NCBI RefSeq assembly: GCF_000422645.1
Contig: NZ_AUGL01000022.1
Location: 1 to 64,000, forward strand
DNA from: Ferrimonas futtsuensis DSM 18154
GTDB taxonomy: Bacteria > Pseudomonadota > Gammaproteobacteria > Enterobacterales > Shewanellaceae
DNA length: 64,000 nucleotides
Reading direction: 5' to 3'
Below, piece after piece: positions 26,281 through 35,649 of this stretch (its first letter is position 1; every line of letters begins with the position of its first letter). The notes below the pieces were generated by a model, which saw only the letters and a list, made by a program, of their open reading frames with translations, made no database searches and was not told the origin of the DNA. Both the position numbers and the translations under genes were made by a program.

Positions 26281-28248
26281 TTACGCGTAATAATCGATAC
26301 CGCCATCGGCGTTGCGGCCGGTCATTTGCTGGACAGTGACCAGGGCCTCATCGCTGGCCTCGACCATGCCATCACCGCCCAGGGCCGAACCCTCGCCGGC
26401 GGCTTCCCCCTCCTGGGTACCGGCCTGACCACCGCCGCCGTGGCTTACCTGGGTGTCTGCCAGGGTAATCCCCTGCTGCGCCAGCATCTCACGGAGGCGA
26501 GGCAGGGCCTGCTCCACCATCTCCCGGGTCTGGGCCTGCTGGGTATGAAGCTGCACCTGAGCCTGGTCACCGTTCATCTGAATCTTGATCTGCAGGGCAC
26601 CCAGCTCCGGCGGATCCAGACGAATCTCCGCCTGGTTGGTGCGGCTGTTGATCATCATCATCATCCGCTCACGCAGCTCAGGCGCCATCCGCTCTGCGGC
26701 GACCGGTTGTCTCATGGCCGCCTGTTGGGCTTCGGCCTGGGCTGGCCGGGCCGCCTCCGGGGTTCTGCCCTGCTGGAGGCGATGGCCAGGGTCCAGTTCC
26801 AACCCGTCGCCCTGCTCTGCGCTGGCCGCCACAGGCGCGGCTTCCTGCAGCTGGGCCTGAGGCTGCAGCGTCATCTCGGCGGTGGCCTGAGCACTGCGCA
26901 GGCCTGATTCCGCCTTGAGCTGAGCGCCCTGCAGGGCGCTCACCTCTTTGGCCAATTCCGGATCCAACTTCTCAGCCACCAGCTTCTGAGTGCCAGGGGC
27001 CTGAGCCATGGCAGCGGTGTCGCCCATGGCCTGACGGGATGCCGCATCCAGCTTCTGTGGCTGGGGCTCACCGTCGAGTTTGGTTTGGACCTCCCGGCTG
27101 CCTTGCAGCTGGGCCAGCAACTCACTGCCGGAGAGGGCCTTGGGTTCCTGGTTGGCGTCGCGCTTGGGAGAGGCCTTCCCCTCGCCAATCACGGTTGACT
27201 TAGGCGTCTCGCCGGCCTGAGTGGCCAGGGGCGCCGTCAGATCCTGTTTGGCAACTGCCTTAGGGCTGGTTGGGGCCTGGGTCCCCGCTTCGCCTTCAGC
27301 ATCGGCTGCCTCACCCTCGCCTCCACTCTGGCTCAGCAGGGCAAAGGGGGATGTGTCGGCCTTTCCCTGGGAGGGCTGGCCCGCGGAGTGTGATTCGGCC
27401 GGTTTCTCCCCGCCACTGAGCCCAATGGGTGTCGGCGCGGCGGCCTTCTCCTCAGGAAGCCCTGCTTCAGCCTTAGGGTCGGTGAGCCGATCGCCGGCTC
27501 GTTTGCCGACAGCCGCAGTGGCGGCCTGTGCCCGGCTCTCCAGGCCCGGTTCAGAAGCGCCTCGTCTTGGCTTGGCGTCATCGGCAACAGCCAGGCCGGG
27601 TGCACCTAAGTTCGGCGAGTCGCCATCGGCAACGGGCCGCCCCTTGATGGGGTCAACCTTGTCCACCGGCGGCTGTTTCGGCGGCTCACCCTCGGTCACC
27701 TGTGTGACCTTGGCTGCCACCCGTTCGGTTTCCGCTGCGGTTGTCAGTGGGGTCTGCTCGGCGTCCCCGGCAACGGAAACGTCGACATCCTCAGCATTGC
27801 CGGAGGCAGATTGTTGCCGCCCCGCTTCTGCCTGAGTTGCCACCCTGGAGGAAACGTCGCCCTGCAGGTCGGCGGGTTCCGCTTCGGTGGTTTGGGGCAC
27901 CCCAGGTGCGGCGTTGTGCGACGCCATGGCCGGCTCCACCCCATCCTCGACGCCGTCACCGTCCGGTCCCAGAGCGTCGCTTGTCCCCTCGTTCTGAACA
28001 TCGCCTGAGCGTGGCGCCGTCGACGAATCGGCAAGGGCCTCTGCCTTGGCCGGTTCGGTGCTTTTCTCCGAACTCTCTGATAATGCGCCGGGCTCGCCCT
28101 CAATCGCCTGGGGCTTTGCCCCATTGCCCTGACTGGCTTCAGTCGCATCGGCCAGCGCCGCCTCGAAGCCGTCGTCGGACGCGCCCTTTGAAGCGGGGGC
28201 GGTGCTGAGCACCGAGGGGGTCTGAGTGACCTGCAGTCGAGCTTCCAT
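26281..28248 (-). CDS. fliK: FliK, hook-length control protein
   Basis: FliK acts as the secreted ruler that sets hook length and triggers the FlhB switch. The 655-residue protein is longer than E. coli FliK (405). Residues 20-490 are a low-complexity Ala/Glu/Gly/Gln-rich stretch. The C-terminal Flg_hook domain (about 520-610) has RMMMMINSRTNQAEIRLDPP, ELGALQIKIQMNGDQAQVQL and MLAQQGITLADTQVS. Its position between fliJ and fliL identifies it as the main FliK. A strong sigma-54 promoter precedes it. Confidence 0.94.
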   Translation of the reverse strand: MEARLQVTQTPSVLSTAPASKGASDDGFEAALADATEASQGNGAKPQAIEGEPGALSESSEKSTEPAKAEALADSSTAPRSGDVQNEGTSDALGPDGDGVEDGVEPAMASHNAAPGVPQTTEAEPADLQGDVSSRVATQAEAGRQQSASGNAEDVDVSVAGDAEQTPLTTAAETERVAAKVTQVTEGEPPKQPPVDKVDPIKGRPVADGDSPNLGAPGLAVADDAKPRRGASEPGLESRAQAATAAVGKRAGDRLTDPKAEAGLPEEKAAAPTPIGLSGGEKPAESHSAGQPSQGKADTSPFALLSQSGGEGEAADAEGEAGTQAPTSPKAVAKQDLTAPLATQAGETPKSTVIGEGKASPKRDANQEPKALSGSELLAQLQGSREVQTKLDGEPQPQKLDAASRQAMGDTAAMAQAPGTQKLVAEKLDPELAKEVSALQGAQLKAESGLRSAQATAEMTLQPQAQLQEAAPVAASAEQGDGLELDPGHRLQQGRTPEAARPAQAEAQQAAMRQPVAAERMAPELRERMMMMINSRTNQAEIRLDPPELGALQIKIQMNGDQAQVQLHTQQAQTREMVEQALPRLREMLAQQGITLADTQVSHGGGGQAGTQEGEAAGEGSALGGDGMVEASDEALVTVQQMTGRNADGGIDYYA

Positions 28249-28322
28249 AGGTCGTTACAACTCCTGGCTGACAATGGAACCGGCAGAGGCCGATGTCGGC
28301 TCTACGTTAATGCCAAGTTATG

Positions 28323-28338
28323 AGCAAGCTTCGTGCCA
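28323..28338 (-). promoter_or_regulatory. Sigma-54 promoter of fliK operon
   Basis: TGGCACGAAGCTTGCT is a full match to TGGCAYR-N4-TTGCW, lying between the fliJ stop and the fliK start, about 75 bases upstream of fliK. It separates fliEFGHIJ from fliKLMNOPQR-flhB. Confidence 0.88.
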
Positions 28339-28373
28339 CAACTTTGAAGCCCTCAGGCGTCCCCCCCAGCGGG

Positions 28374-28817
28374 TTATGGCTGGCGACGAAGAAACTGCTG
28401 CAGGGCGAACTCATCCAGCTCCACCTGCTCCCGTTTGTCTGCCCGGGCACGACGTCGGGCGTGCTCCTTGTCGATAAGCAGGGCCAGGGCCTTCTGCTTT
28501 TGCTGAATCTTCTGCCACTGCTGCTGAAACTGACCCACAGCCTGTTCGGCGGCCTGAATTTGCTGATGCTGCTGATCGACCGCCCCGTCGAGACGGGCCA
28601 CAAAGTGGTAGTACTGCTGATAATGGTTGGCCGCCAATTTATCGCCGGTCTTCTCTGCCGCCTGACGCACGTAGTCCATGCGAAAGGCTTCCAGGCTCCT
28701 GAGCTGTTCCCTCAGGGCGTTGACCTGGGACTGGGCGCTGCGCAGCTGCAGTTGAGCCGCTTCCAGCTCCTTGTCCGCCAGTTCCAGTACCTTTGCCAGC
28801 TGCTTGGGATCGGCCAC
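28374..28817 (-). CDS. fliJ: FliJ, export ATPase central stalk
   Basis: The 147-residue all-helical protein (MADPKQLAKVLELADKELEA and a long coiled coil) follows fliI directly. FliJ inserts into the FliI hexamer and contacts FlhA, linking ATP hydrolysis to gate opening. Assignment rests on length, coiled-coil character, the conserved AFRMDYVRQAAEKTGDKLAA region and synteny. Confidence 0.92.
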   Translation of the reverse strand: MADPKQLAKVLELADKELEAAQLQLRSAQSQVNALREQLRSLEAFRMDYVRQAAEKTGDKLAANHYQQYYHFVARLDGAVDQQHQQIQAAEQAVGQFQQQWQKIQQKQKALALLIDKEHARRRARADKREQVELDEFALQQFLRRQP

Positions 28818-28826
28818 GGCTTACCC

Positions 28827-30167
28827 CTAGTACTTGCAGTTGGCAGCCAGTCGCGCCAGCTGCTCCAGACTTTCGGTGTAATTGGCCGGGCGCCGCATCT
28901 CCTGACGCAGGAAGGCGTTGAACGCGGGCTGCATGGCGATCGCCTTGTCCACCTTGGGATCCGAGCCCTGGGAGTAGGCCCCGATGGCAATCAAATCCTG
29001 ATTCTGACGATAGGCGGACCAGAGCTGCTTGACCATCTGCGCGGCGGTCTGGTGCAACTGCTCGGTCACCATGGGCATCACCCGGCTGATGGAGGCTTCG
29101 ATGTCGATGGCCGGGTAGTGGCCGCTCTCCGCCAACTGGCGCGACAGTACGATGTGACCGTCGAGGATCGCCCGGGAGGCATCCGCGATGGGATCCTGCT
29201 GGTCGTCCCCCTCGGTGAGTACGGTATAGAATGCGGTGATGCTGCCCTGGCCCGGGCCGCCGTTACCGGCTCGCTCCACCAGTTTGGGCAGCTTGGCGAA
29301 CACCGACGGCGGATAGCCCTTGGTGGCCGGCGGCTCACCGATGGCCAGGGCGATCTCCCGCTGAGCCTGGGCATAACGGGTGAGGGAGTCCATCAGCAGC
29401 AGGGTGTTCTTGCCGCAATCACGGAAATACTCGGCGATGCGGGTCGCGGTTTCGCAGGCGCGCAGCCGCATCATCGGACTGTTGTCCGCCGGAGCGGCCA
29501 CCACCACGGCGCGGGCGCGACCTTCGGGACCGAGGATCTCCTCGATGAACTCCTTCACCTCGCGGCCACGCTCCCCCACCAGGCCGACGACGATGACATC
29601 GGCGTTGGTGCCCCGGGTCATCATCCCCAGCAGCACGGATTTACCCACACCGGAACCGGCAAACAGGCCCATCCGCTGGCCCTGCCCCACGGTCAGCAGG
29701 GCATTGATGGCGCGAACGCCGGTGTCTATGGGCTGGCTGATGGCCCGACGGGCCATGGGGTTGAGCAGAGGCGCACTGTGGGCGGCGCGATGGCGGGTCT
29801 TTAAGGGACCCAAGCCATCGATGGGTTCACCATTGCCGTCGATCACCCTGCCCAGCAGGGCATCCCCCACCGCCAGTCCGCGCCGGCCGCCGATGGGAGT
29901 CACCCTGGCTCCGGGAAGCACGCCCTTCATCTCTTCGATGGGCATCAGATAGAGGAGCTGATCATCGAAGCCCACCACCTCGGCCAGGATCTCACCGGAC
30001 AGGGTATCGATGGAACAGAGGGAGCCGACGGGTGCCCGGCAGCCCACGGCTTCCAGGGTCAGGCCCACCACCCGCAGCAGTTGACCCGACGCCACCGGCT
30101 TGTTGCTGGCCACATTGTGGTGCCAGGCCTTCAGGCGCTGGGTCAGACGCTGGCTACGCTGCTCCAT
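28827..30167 (-). CDS. fliI: FliI, flagellar export ATPase
   Basis: FliI hydrolyses ATP to unfold and deliver export substrates. The 446-residue product resembles F1-beta, with Walker [18 protein letters not shown], Walker [21 protein letters not shown], and [21 protein letters not shown] chose ATG 30167 ([10 protein letters not shown]), inside the fliH tail (14-base overlap); a TTG 13 codons upstream is possible but lacks a ribosome site. Confidence 0.96.
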   Translation of the reverse strand: MEQRSQRLTQRLKAWHHNVASNKPVASGQLLRVVGLTLEAVGCRAPVGSLCSIDTLSGEILAEVVGFDDQLLYLMPIEEMKGVLPGARVTPIGGRRGLAVGDALLGRVIDGNGEPIDGLGPLKTRHRAAHSAPLLNPMARRAISQPIDTGVRAINALLTVGQGQRMGLFAGSGVGKSVLLGMMTRGTNADVIVVGLVGERGREVKEFIEEILGPEGRARAVVVAAPADNSPMMRLRACETATRIAEYFRDCGKNTLLLMDSLTRYAQAQREIALAIGEPPATKGYPPSVFAKLPKLVERAGNGGPGQGSITAFYTVLTEGDDQQDPIADASRAILDGHIVLSRQLAESGHYPAIDIEASISRVMPMVTEQLHQTAAQMVKQLWSAYRQNQDLIAIGAYSQGSDPKVDKAIAMQPAFNAFLRQEMRRPANYTESLEQLARLAANCKY

Positions 30168-31113
30168 GGCCCGGACTCTGCTGGGCTGGGGCAGCCTCGG
30201 GGTCAACAGGCTGAGTTGGGGCCTCGGCCTGTGCCGGTGGCTGCGCCGCGTCGCCAGGGGCGGGCGCGTCGGTCACCTCGGGTTGAGGGGGGACACTCTG
30301 GAACTGGGGGTAGGCAGGCTCGTCCACGGCGGGGCGAGGCTGATTGGTAAACTGATTGAAGATGGTCTCGATGCGCTCAGGCAGAGGCATGGCCACCTCG
30401 GAGCGCTGAGTCAGCACCTTGAGGCTGCCCCGGCCGAGGCTAGGCTCCAGCTCCAGCTGCCAGTGGCGGCGGGCAAGCTCTTCGTCGCCGTAGCTGTCGC
30501 GCACCAGTTGCAGATCCTCGGCACCCAGCTGAATGGTGACCGTCTGCTCCCGGCTGGGCAGGGCATCCACTGCCTGACGCAGGGCCAGCAGCAGCGGTTC
30601 GGGCTGGGTCTTCACTTCACAGCCAATCACCGCCCGGGCCAGATGCTGAGTCAGCTCCACCAGCTCCTGCTCCACTTGATTATCCACTGCCTGAAGGGGT
30701 TCCACCAGTTGGTTCAACAAGGCATCGAGCTGGGCCATCTGCGCCTGGATGCGGGCCCTGCCCTCCTCCAGGCCCTGCTCGAGGCCCTGCTCATAACCCT
30801 GGGTATGTCCCTCTTCCAGACCTTTTAGACGGCCCTCTTCCAGCCCCTTCTGGGTGCCCTGATTCAGGCCTTCCTCATACCCCTCCTGATGGGCGTCTTC
30901 CCGGAGGGATTCGATCTCTGCCAGGGTCGGAGGGGCGGGCGCCTCCTCCTCCTCGACCTGAGGTTCGGGTTCGCCGCTGGAGATGTTCAGTGCCAGGGGA
31001 GAGGGCCCGGTGACCACCTCCCCCACATCGGGAAGTTGCCACTGCTCCGCTTCGCTGGCCTCTAACTGGCCTGCCAGGCGGCGGTTGAATTTGACGCGGG
31101 TTTCCTGGCTCAT
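30154..31113 (-). CDS. fliH: FliH, regulator of the export ATPase
   Basis: FliH binds FliI and FliN and tethers the ATPase at the C-ring. The 319-residue protein has a run of eleven glycines each four residues apart (residues 78-118, [20 protein letters not shown] onward), the GxxxG repeat segment typical of FliH, then a coiled coil and a C-terminal domain (about 150-250). A Pro/Ala/Gln-rich tail (about 255-319) goes beyond the usual length; E. coli FliH is 235 residues. It lies 3 bases after fliG. Confidence 0.94.
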   Translation of the reverse strand: MSQETRVKFNRRLAGQLEASEAEQWQLPDVGEVVTGPSPLALNISSGEPEPQVEEEEAPAPPTLAEIESLREDAHQEGYEEGLNQGTQKGLEEGRLKGLEEGHTQGYEQGLEQGLEEGRARIQAQMAQLDALLNQLVEPLQAVDNQVEQELVELTQHLARAVIGCEVKTQPEPLLLALRQAVDALPSREQTVTIQLGAEDLQLVRDSYGDEELARRHWQLELEPSLGRGSLKVLTQRSEVAMPLPERIETIFNQFTNQPRPAVDEPAYPQFQSVPPQPEVTDAPAPGDAAQPPAQAEAPTQPVDPEAAPAQQSPGHGAA

Positions 31114-31116
31114 GGA

Positions 31117-32172
31117 TTAGAGGAACTCTTCGCCACCGGCGCCGCCCAGCATGATCTCGCCGGCATCGGCGAGGCGCCTGGCCACCGCCAGCACCTCTTT
31201 CTGAGCCGATTCCACTTCGGAGATACGTACCGGTCCCATCGCCTCGAGGTCGTCCCGCACCAGCTCGGCCTGACGCTTGGACATGTTGCCCAGGATCTTC
31301 TCCTTGAGCTGGTCGTCGGCCCCTTTGAGGGCACGAATCAGCACCTCCTGCTGCAGATCGCGCAGAATCACCTGCATCGCCCGGTCGTCCATGTCCGCCA
31401 GGTTCTCGAACACGAACATCAGATCCTGGATCTGCTGGCCCAGCTCTTCGTCGGAATCGCGGATCGACTCCATCAGCTGGCCTTCGATGCCGGTGTCCAG
31501 ATAGTTCATGATGTTGGCCGCCGCCTTCAGGCCGCCCATCTTGGCCGCCTGTGCACCGGCCTGGCCGGCAAACTGCTTCTCCATGATGTCGTTCAGCTCC
31601 TGCAGGGCTGCAGGCTGCACCTCCTCCAGGTTGGCGATACGCAACATCAGGTCCAGGCGCACCCGCTCGGTGAACTGACTCATGATCTGAGCCGCCTGAT
31701 CCGGTTCCAGATAGGAGAGCACAATGGTCTGAATCTGCGGGTGTTCGTTCTGAATGATGTTGGCCACCTGACGGGCGTCCATCCACTTGAGGGAGTCCAG
31801 ACCGGTGGCGCCGTGGCCCATGACAATCTGGTCGATGAGGTTGCCCGCCTTGTCCTCACCCAGGGCCTGGGTCAGTGCCTTACGCACAAACTCCTGGCTG
31901 TTGAGGCCAATGGAGGAGAACTTCTTGATCTGCTCCAGAAACAGACGGTGGACCGCAGTCACCTTGTCCTGGCTGAAGTTGTTGATGCCCGCCATCACCA
32001 TGCCCACCTTCTGGACATGCTTGGGCTCCAGATTCTTCAGAACCTGAGCGGCGTCGGACTCGGACAGGCTGAGAAGCAGAATGGCGGTCTTCTCAATCCC
32101 GTTCAGATTGTTGACATCAAAGTCGCCGGCCGGGGTCACCGCCCCGCCTGTGGTCTGTGGCAGATCAGGCAT
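31117..32172 (-). CDS. fliG: FliG, rotor torque protein
   Basis: FliG links FliF to FliM and meets the stator. The 351-residue protein has FliG N, M and C domains: LNGIEKTAILLLSLSESDAA, the EHPQ motif in IIQNEHPQIQTIVLSYL, and the C-terminal torque helix DDRAMQVILRDLQQEVLIRA with charged residues. It overlaps fliF by 8 bases. Confidence 0.97.
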   Translation of the reverse strand: MPDLPQTTGGAVTPAGDFDVNNLNGIEKTAILLLSLSESDAAQVLKNLEPKHVQKVGMVMAGINNFSQDKVTAVHRLFLEQIKKFSSIGLNSQEFVRKALTQALGEDKAGNLIDQIVMGHGATGLDSLKWMDARQVANIIQNEHPQIQTIVLSYLEPDQAAQIMSQFTERVRLDLMLRIANLEEVQPAALQELNDIMEKQFAGQAGAQAAKMGGLKAAANIMNYLDTGIEGQLMESIRDSDEELGQQIQDLMFVFENLADMDDRAMQVILRDLQQEVLIRALKGADDQLKEKILGNMSKRQAELVRDDLEAMGPVRISEVESAQKEVLAVARRLADAGEIMLGGAGGEEFL

Positions 32173-33904
32173 CTTCTTCCAACCAATGTTTAACTACCTG
32201 GGTCGACAGCTCGGGCTCGTTGGCCACCAGGGCACGGATGGCCCGCAGCATGTCGTCGTCTTTATGAAGATCCGGCAGCAGAATGGAGCCGTCTTCGGCA
32301 TAGCTGTAGTCGCCTTCGGTCTGGGCCAGGACGCCCAGGGTATCGGCGGCGTACTGATCCTCGATCTCCGCCAGCTCATCACCAGGCTCCAGGGCCTTGG
32401 TCTTGTCGCCGTCGGGGTTGAGCAGGCGGTTGATCAGCGGACGCACCACCACCAGCAGCAGCACCACGATGATGATCAGGCCCCCCCCCATCTTCAGGCT
32501 ACGCCAGAACCAGGGCTGCTCCCACATCGGCAATTCCGGCTCCTCCAGGGAGATCCCTTCGGCGAAGGGGATGGAGATCACCTCCACTAGGTCACCGCGC
32601 TGATTGTTAAAGCCGATGCTGCCCTCCAGCAGACGTTTCAGGCTGGCCAGCTCCTCGGCGGAGCGCGGCTGGGGCCGGGCGGGCTCGCCCTCGGCACCGG
32701 GCACCAGGGCATAATCCACCGCCAGGGACACGGTGACCCGGTTGACCACGCCCACCTGCTGGCGCACATGGCTGATGGTGGAGTCCAGCTCGTAGTTGCG
32801 AGTGGCCTCGGAACGGTTGCGACGGTTGCCCTGAACCAGGGACTCGTTGACGCCGGCGCCCGCTTCCTGGGGAATGGCCGATTCCATCGGAGGCTGGTTG
32901 GTCAGGGCACCGGGGATCCCCATGGAGCCCTGGCCATTCTGATTGTCGGTGACCACCATCTCGCTGCGCAGTGAGGGCAGGTCGGGATTGAAGCGTTTCG
33001 AGGTCTCCTCCACCGCGGAGAAGTCCATGGTGACGTCCACCTGGGCGGTGTAGTTGCCCAGCCCCAGAACCGGGATCAGGATGGAGTCGATTTTCTTCAG
33101 CATCGCCTGCTCTTGCTGGGATTCCACCTCCAGCTCGCGACGGGCCCGGCTGGAGACGGCGTCCTGGCTGCCGGAGTTCAGCAACCGGCCATGCTGATCG
33201 GTGACGGTCACCCGGCTGGGAGACAGGTTGTGCACCGCTGAGGCGACGATGTCGACGATGGCGTCCACTTCGGTCTGACGCAGTTCGGTGTTACGGGTCA
33301 ACCCCACCACGACAGTGGCGGAGGGCTGGGCCTGCTGACGGGCAAAGACATTGGTCTTGGGCAGGGCCAGGATCACCCGGGCGCGGTTGACGCTGCGCAG
33401 CTCTTCGATGGCGCGGGCCAGGGTCTGCTCCTGGGTGTGTTTGAGGCGGGCACTCTCCAGGCGCTGACTGACCCCGAAGCCGCTTTCCTGATTGAGGAAA
33501 TCCTCTTCGGTGTTGCTTTTCCCCTGCAGGCCGGCACGGGTCATCTGCAGGCGAATGTCGGCGTACATCTCTTCGGGCACGGAGATCACATTGCCCTCGA
33601 CCCGATATTCGATCTTCTGCTGATCCAGGAAATCCAGGGTCTGAACCAGTTCTCCGGTGTCCATCTTGCCCAGGGGGCGATACTCGGGCTCCTGAGCCCA
33701 GAGGAAGATGAAGACCGCCATCAACAGGAACACCGTCAGCGCCAGGATCAACGATACCTGACGCAGGGTATCGGAATTACCCAGGGCCCCTAACGGACTG
33801 GCCTTGTTCTCCTCGACGGCACCGCTGCCCTCGCCGCCAATGGCGGGAAGGGGCGCGTCGTTACCGCCCAGGGCCAATTGTGTTGACTGATTCGCCTCTG
33901 CCAC
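32165..33904 (-). CDS. fliF: FliF, MS-ring protein
   Basis: FliF builds the MS ring in the inner membrane. The 579-residue protein has a first membrane helix at about 50-68 (VSLILALTVFLLMAVFIFLW), periplasmic ring-building motifs (LDFLDQQKIEYRVEGNVISV, RVILALPKTNVFARQQAQPS), a second helix near 465-485 (MGGGLIIIVVLLLVVVRPLI) and an acidic FliG-binding tail. Confidence 0.97.
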   Translation of the reverse strand: MAEANQSTQLALGGNDAPLPAIGGEGSGAVEENKASPLGALGNSDTLRQVSLILALTVFLLMAVFIFLWAQEPEYRPLGKMDTGELVQTLDFLDQQKIEYRVEGNVISVPEEMYADIRLQMTRAGLQGKSNTEEDFLNQESGFGVSQRLESARLKHTQEQTLARAIEELRSVNRARVILALPKTNVFARQQAQPSATVVVGLTRNTELRQTEVDAIVDIVASAVHNLSPSRVTVTDQHGRLLNSGSQDAVSSRARRELEVESQQEQAMLKKIDSILIPVLGLGNYTAQVDVTMDFSAVEETSKRFNPDLPSLRSEMVVTDNQNGQGSMGIPGALTNQPPMESAIPQEAGAGVNESLVQGNRRNRSEATRNYELDSTISHVRQQVGVVNRVTVSLAVDYALVPGAEGEPARPQPRSAEELASLKRLLEGSIGFNNQRGDLVEVISIPFAEGISLEEPELPMWEQPWFWRSLKMGGGLIIIVVLLLVVVRPLINRLLNPDGDKTKALEPGDELAEIEDQYAADTLGVLAQTEGDYSYAEDGSILLPDLHKDDDMLRAIRALVANEPELSTQVVKHWLEEDA

Positions 33905-33922
33905 CGCTACACCTTAAGCCCG

Positions 33923-34237
33923 TTAGACGGGCATACTCATGATCTCTTTGTATGCTTCTACAATCTTGTTGCGCACCTGAATGGTGGCTTCGAAGGCGAC
34001 GCCGGCCTTTTCCTTGGCGATCATCGTCTCCGACAGGGTGACACTGGTGTCGCCCAGTTCCATGCGGGTGGCCAGCTCAGACGCAGTCTGCTGCAGGCCA
34101 TTGACGTGATTGATGGCGTCACCCAACAGGGACTCGAAGTCACCCGTCGGACCCGCAGTGGGCTTGAGGGCATTGGGGTCTGCCTCCAGCGACATCTGTT
34201 GCATCTCGCTGATGAGGGGATTAGAGCCGATCTCCAT
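33923..34237 (-). CDS. fliE: FliE, MS-ring/rod junction protein
   Basis: The 104-residue protein shows the family C-terminal signature IAKEKAGVAFEATIQVRNKI and ends EAYKEIMSMPV. FliE joins the MS ring to the proximal rod. It heads the fliEFGHIJ operon. Confidence 0.96.
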   Translation of the reverse strand: MEIGSNPLISEMQQMSLEADPNALKPTAGPTGDFESLLGDAINHVNGLQQTASELATRMELGDTSVTLSETMIAKEKAGVAFEATIQVRNKIVEAYKEIMSMPV

Positions 34238-34297
34238 TGTGCGCTACTCCTGGTTACACCTGTTCATCAATCTGTCTACACGGCGGGGGGGGAAGTG

Positions 34298-34313
34298 TGC
34301 AGCCTTCAGGCCG
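34298..34313 (-). promoter_or_regulatory. Candidate sigma-54 promoter of fliE operon
   Basis: CGGCCTGAAGGCTGCA keeps the GG and GC cores at the right spacing but has three mismatches to TGGCAYR-N4-TTGCW. It overlaps the flrC stop region, 61 bases before fliE. It is the best candidate seen for this operon. Confidence 0.5.
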
Positions 34314-35649
34314 GCAATTCAATCCCCATGTCCCGCATCTTGGCCAATTTGTACCTCAGGGTACGGGGACTTATCCCCAGCTGTTCGGCCACCGCCTTGC
34401 GACTGCCGCCATTTTGCTCAAGAGCATCCACAATAATCTGATGTTCCTGAAGTTTTAACTCATCACCCAGGCTGTCAGCCTTGGCCTCGACCTCGGGTTG
34501 AACCCTGGGTGCCACGCTGGGCATCTCCATGGTATCGATAAAGAGGTCGTTAGCCCCTATGCTGTCCCCGACACAGAGAATCAGGGCGCGCTGGACCACG
34601 TTTTCCAGCTCACGAACGTTGCCGGGCCAGTTGTGGGCCTCAAGCTTCGCCCTGGCGGCGTCATCCAGGCGGGGAACCACCCCCTTAGCCCCCAGGTGAC
34701 GGCCCAGGAGATGCTCGGCCAGGGGCACGATGTCACCGGGACGCTGGCTCAGGGGCAGCCAGTTCAGGGGAAAGACATTCAACCTGTAATAGAGGTCCTC
34801 GCGGAAGCGCCCTTCGGCGACCGCCTGTTTGAGATCCCGGTTTGAGGTGGCCAGCACCCGCACATCCAACTGGATGGTCTTGCGGCTGCCCAGGCGCTCG
34901 ACCTCTCGCTCCTGCAATACCCGCAGCAGCTTGGATTGGAGGCCGAGATCCATCTCGGTGATCTCATCCAGCAGTATGGTGCCACCCTGGGCCTGCTCAA
35001 ACTTACCGGCACAGGCGGACACCGCACCGGTGAAGGCGCCCTTCTCATAACCGAACAGGGTGGCTTCCAGCATGTTCTCCGGAATGGCGGCGCAGTTGAT
35101 CGCCACGAAGGGGGCGTCGGCTCTGGGGGAGCACTGATGCAGATAGCGGGCCAGTACCTCTTTGCCTGAGCCACTGGGGCCGGTGATCATCACCGAGGCA
35201 TCGGACTGGGCAACCCGCTCGGCCAGGCCAAGCAGTTTGAGGCTGGCTTCATCGGCCACCACAGGCTGATGAACCTCGGCGGCCGGGGCCAGCAGGTAGC
35301 GCTCCACCTGATGCAGCAGCACCTCGGGGGCGAACGGCTTGGCCAGGTAGTCGTTGGCGCCGCAGCGCATGGCGTCTACGGCGGCATCGATGGTGCCGTA
35401 GGCGGTCATCAGCAGCACCGGCAGGTTCAGGTCCTTGGCACGAATCGCTTTGAGCAGGGCCAGCCCATCCATGCCGGCCATCTGAATATCGGAGATCACC
35501 ATGGCGGGGCGCTGCTGACCCAATTGGATCAGGGCCTCGGCACCATCGCTGGCCTCCAGGCATTGGTAGCCACCCAATAGCAGGGTGTCCACCAGGGCTT
35601 CTCTGAGTCCCAGGTCATCTTCAACAACCAAGATGGTGGGTTTACTCAT
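34306..35649 (-). CDS. flrC: FlrC (FleR), sigma-54 activator of mid-class flagellar genes
   Basis: This 447-residue NtrC-type protein has a receiver (phosphoacceptor D54 in MVISDIQMAGMDG), a sigma-54 AAA+ domain (Walker A GPSGSGKEVLARY, GAFTGA loop, Walker B GTILLDEITEMDL) and a Fis-type helix-turn-helix (RKAVAEQLGISPRTLRYKLA). FlrC phosphorylated by FlrB activates hook/basal-body promoters. Its ATG overlaps the flrB stop by 4 bases. Confidence 0.96.
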   Translation of the reverse strand: MSKPTILVVEDDLGLREALVDTLLLGGYQCLEASDGAEALIQLGQQRPAMVISDIQMAGMDGLALLKAIRAKDLNLPVLLMTAYGTIDAAVDAMRCGANDYLAKPFAPEVLLHQVERYLLAPAAEVHQPVVADEASLKLLGLAERVAQSDASVMITGPSGSGKEVLARYLHQCSPRADAPFVAINCAAIPENMLEATLFGYEKGAFTGAVSACAGKFEQAQGGTILLDEITEMDLGLQSKLLRVLQEREVERLGSRKTIQLDVRVLATSNRDLKQAVAEGRFREDLYYRLNVFPLNWLPLSQRPGDIVPLAEHLLGRHLGAKGVVPRLDDAARAKLEAHNWPGNVRELENVVQRALILCVGDSIGANDLFIDTMEMPSVAPRVQPEVEAKADSLGDELKLQEHQIIVDALEQNGGSRKAVAEQLGISPRTLRYKLAKMRDMGIELPA

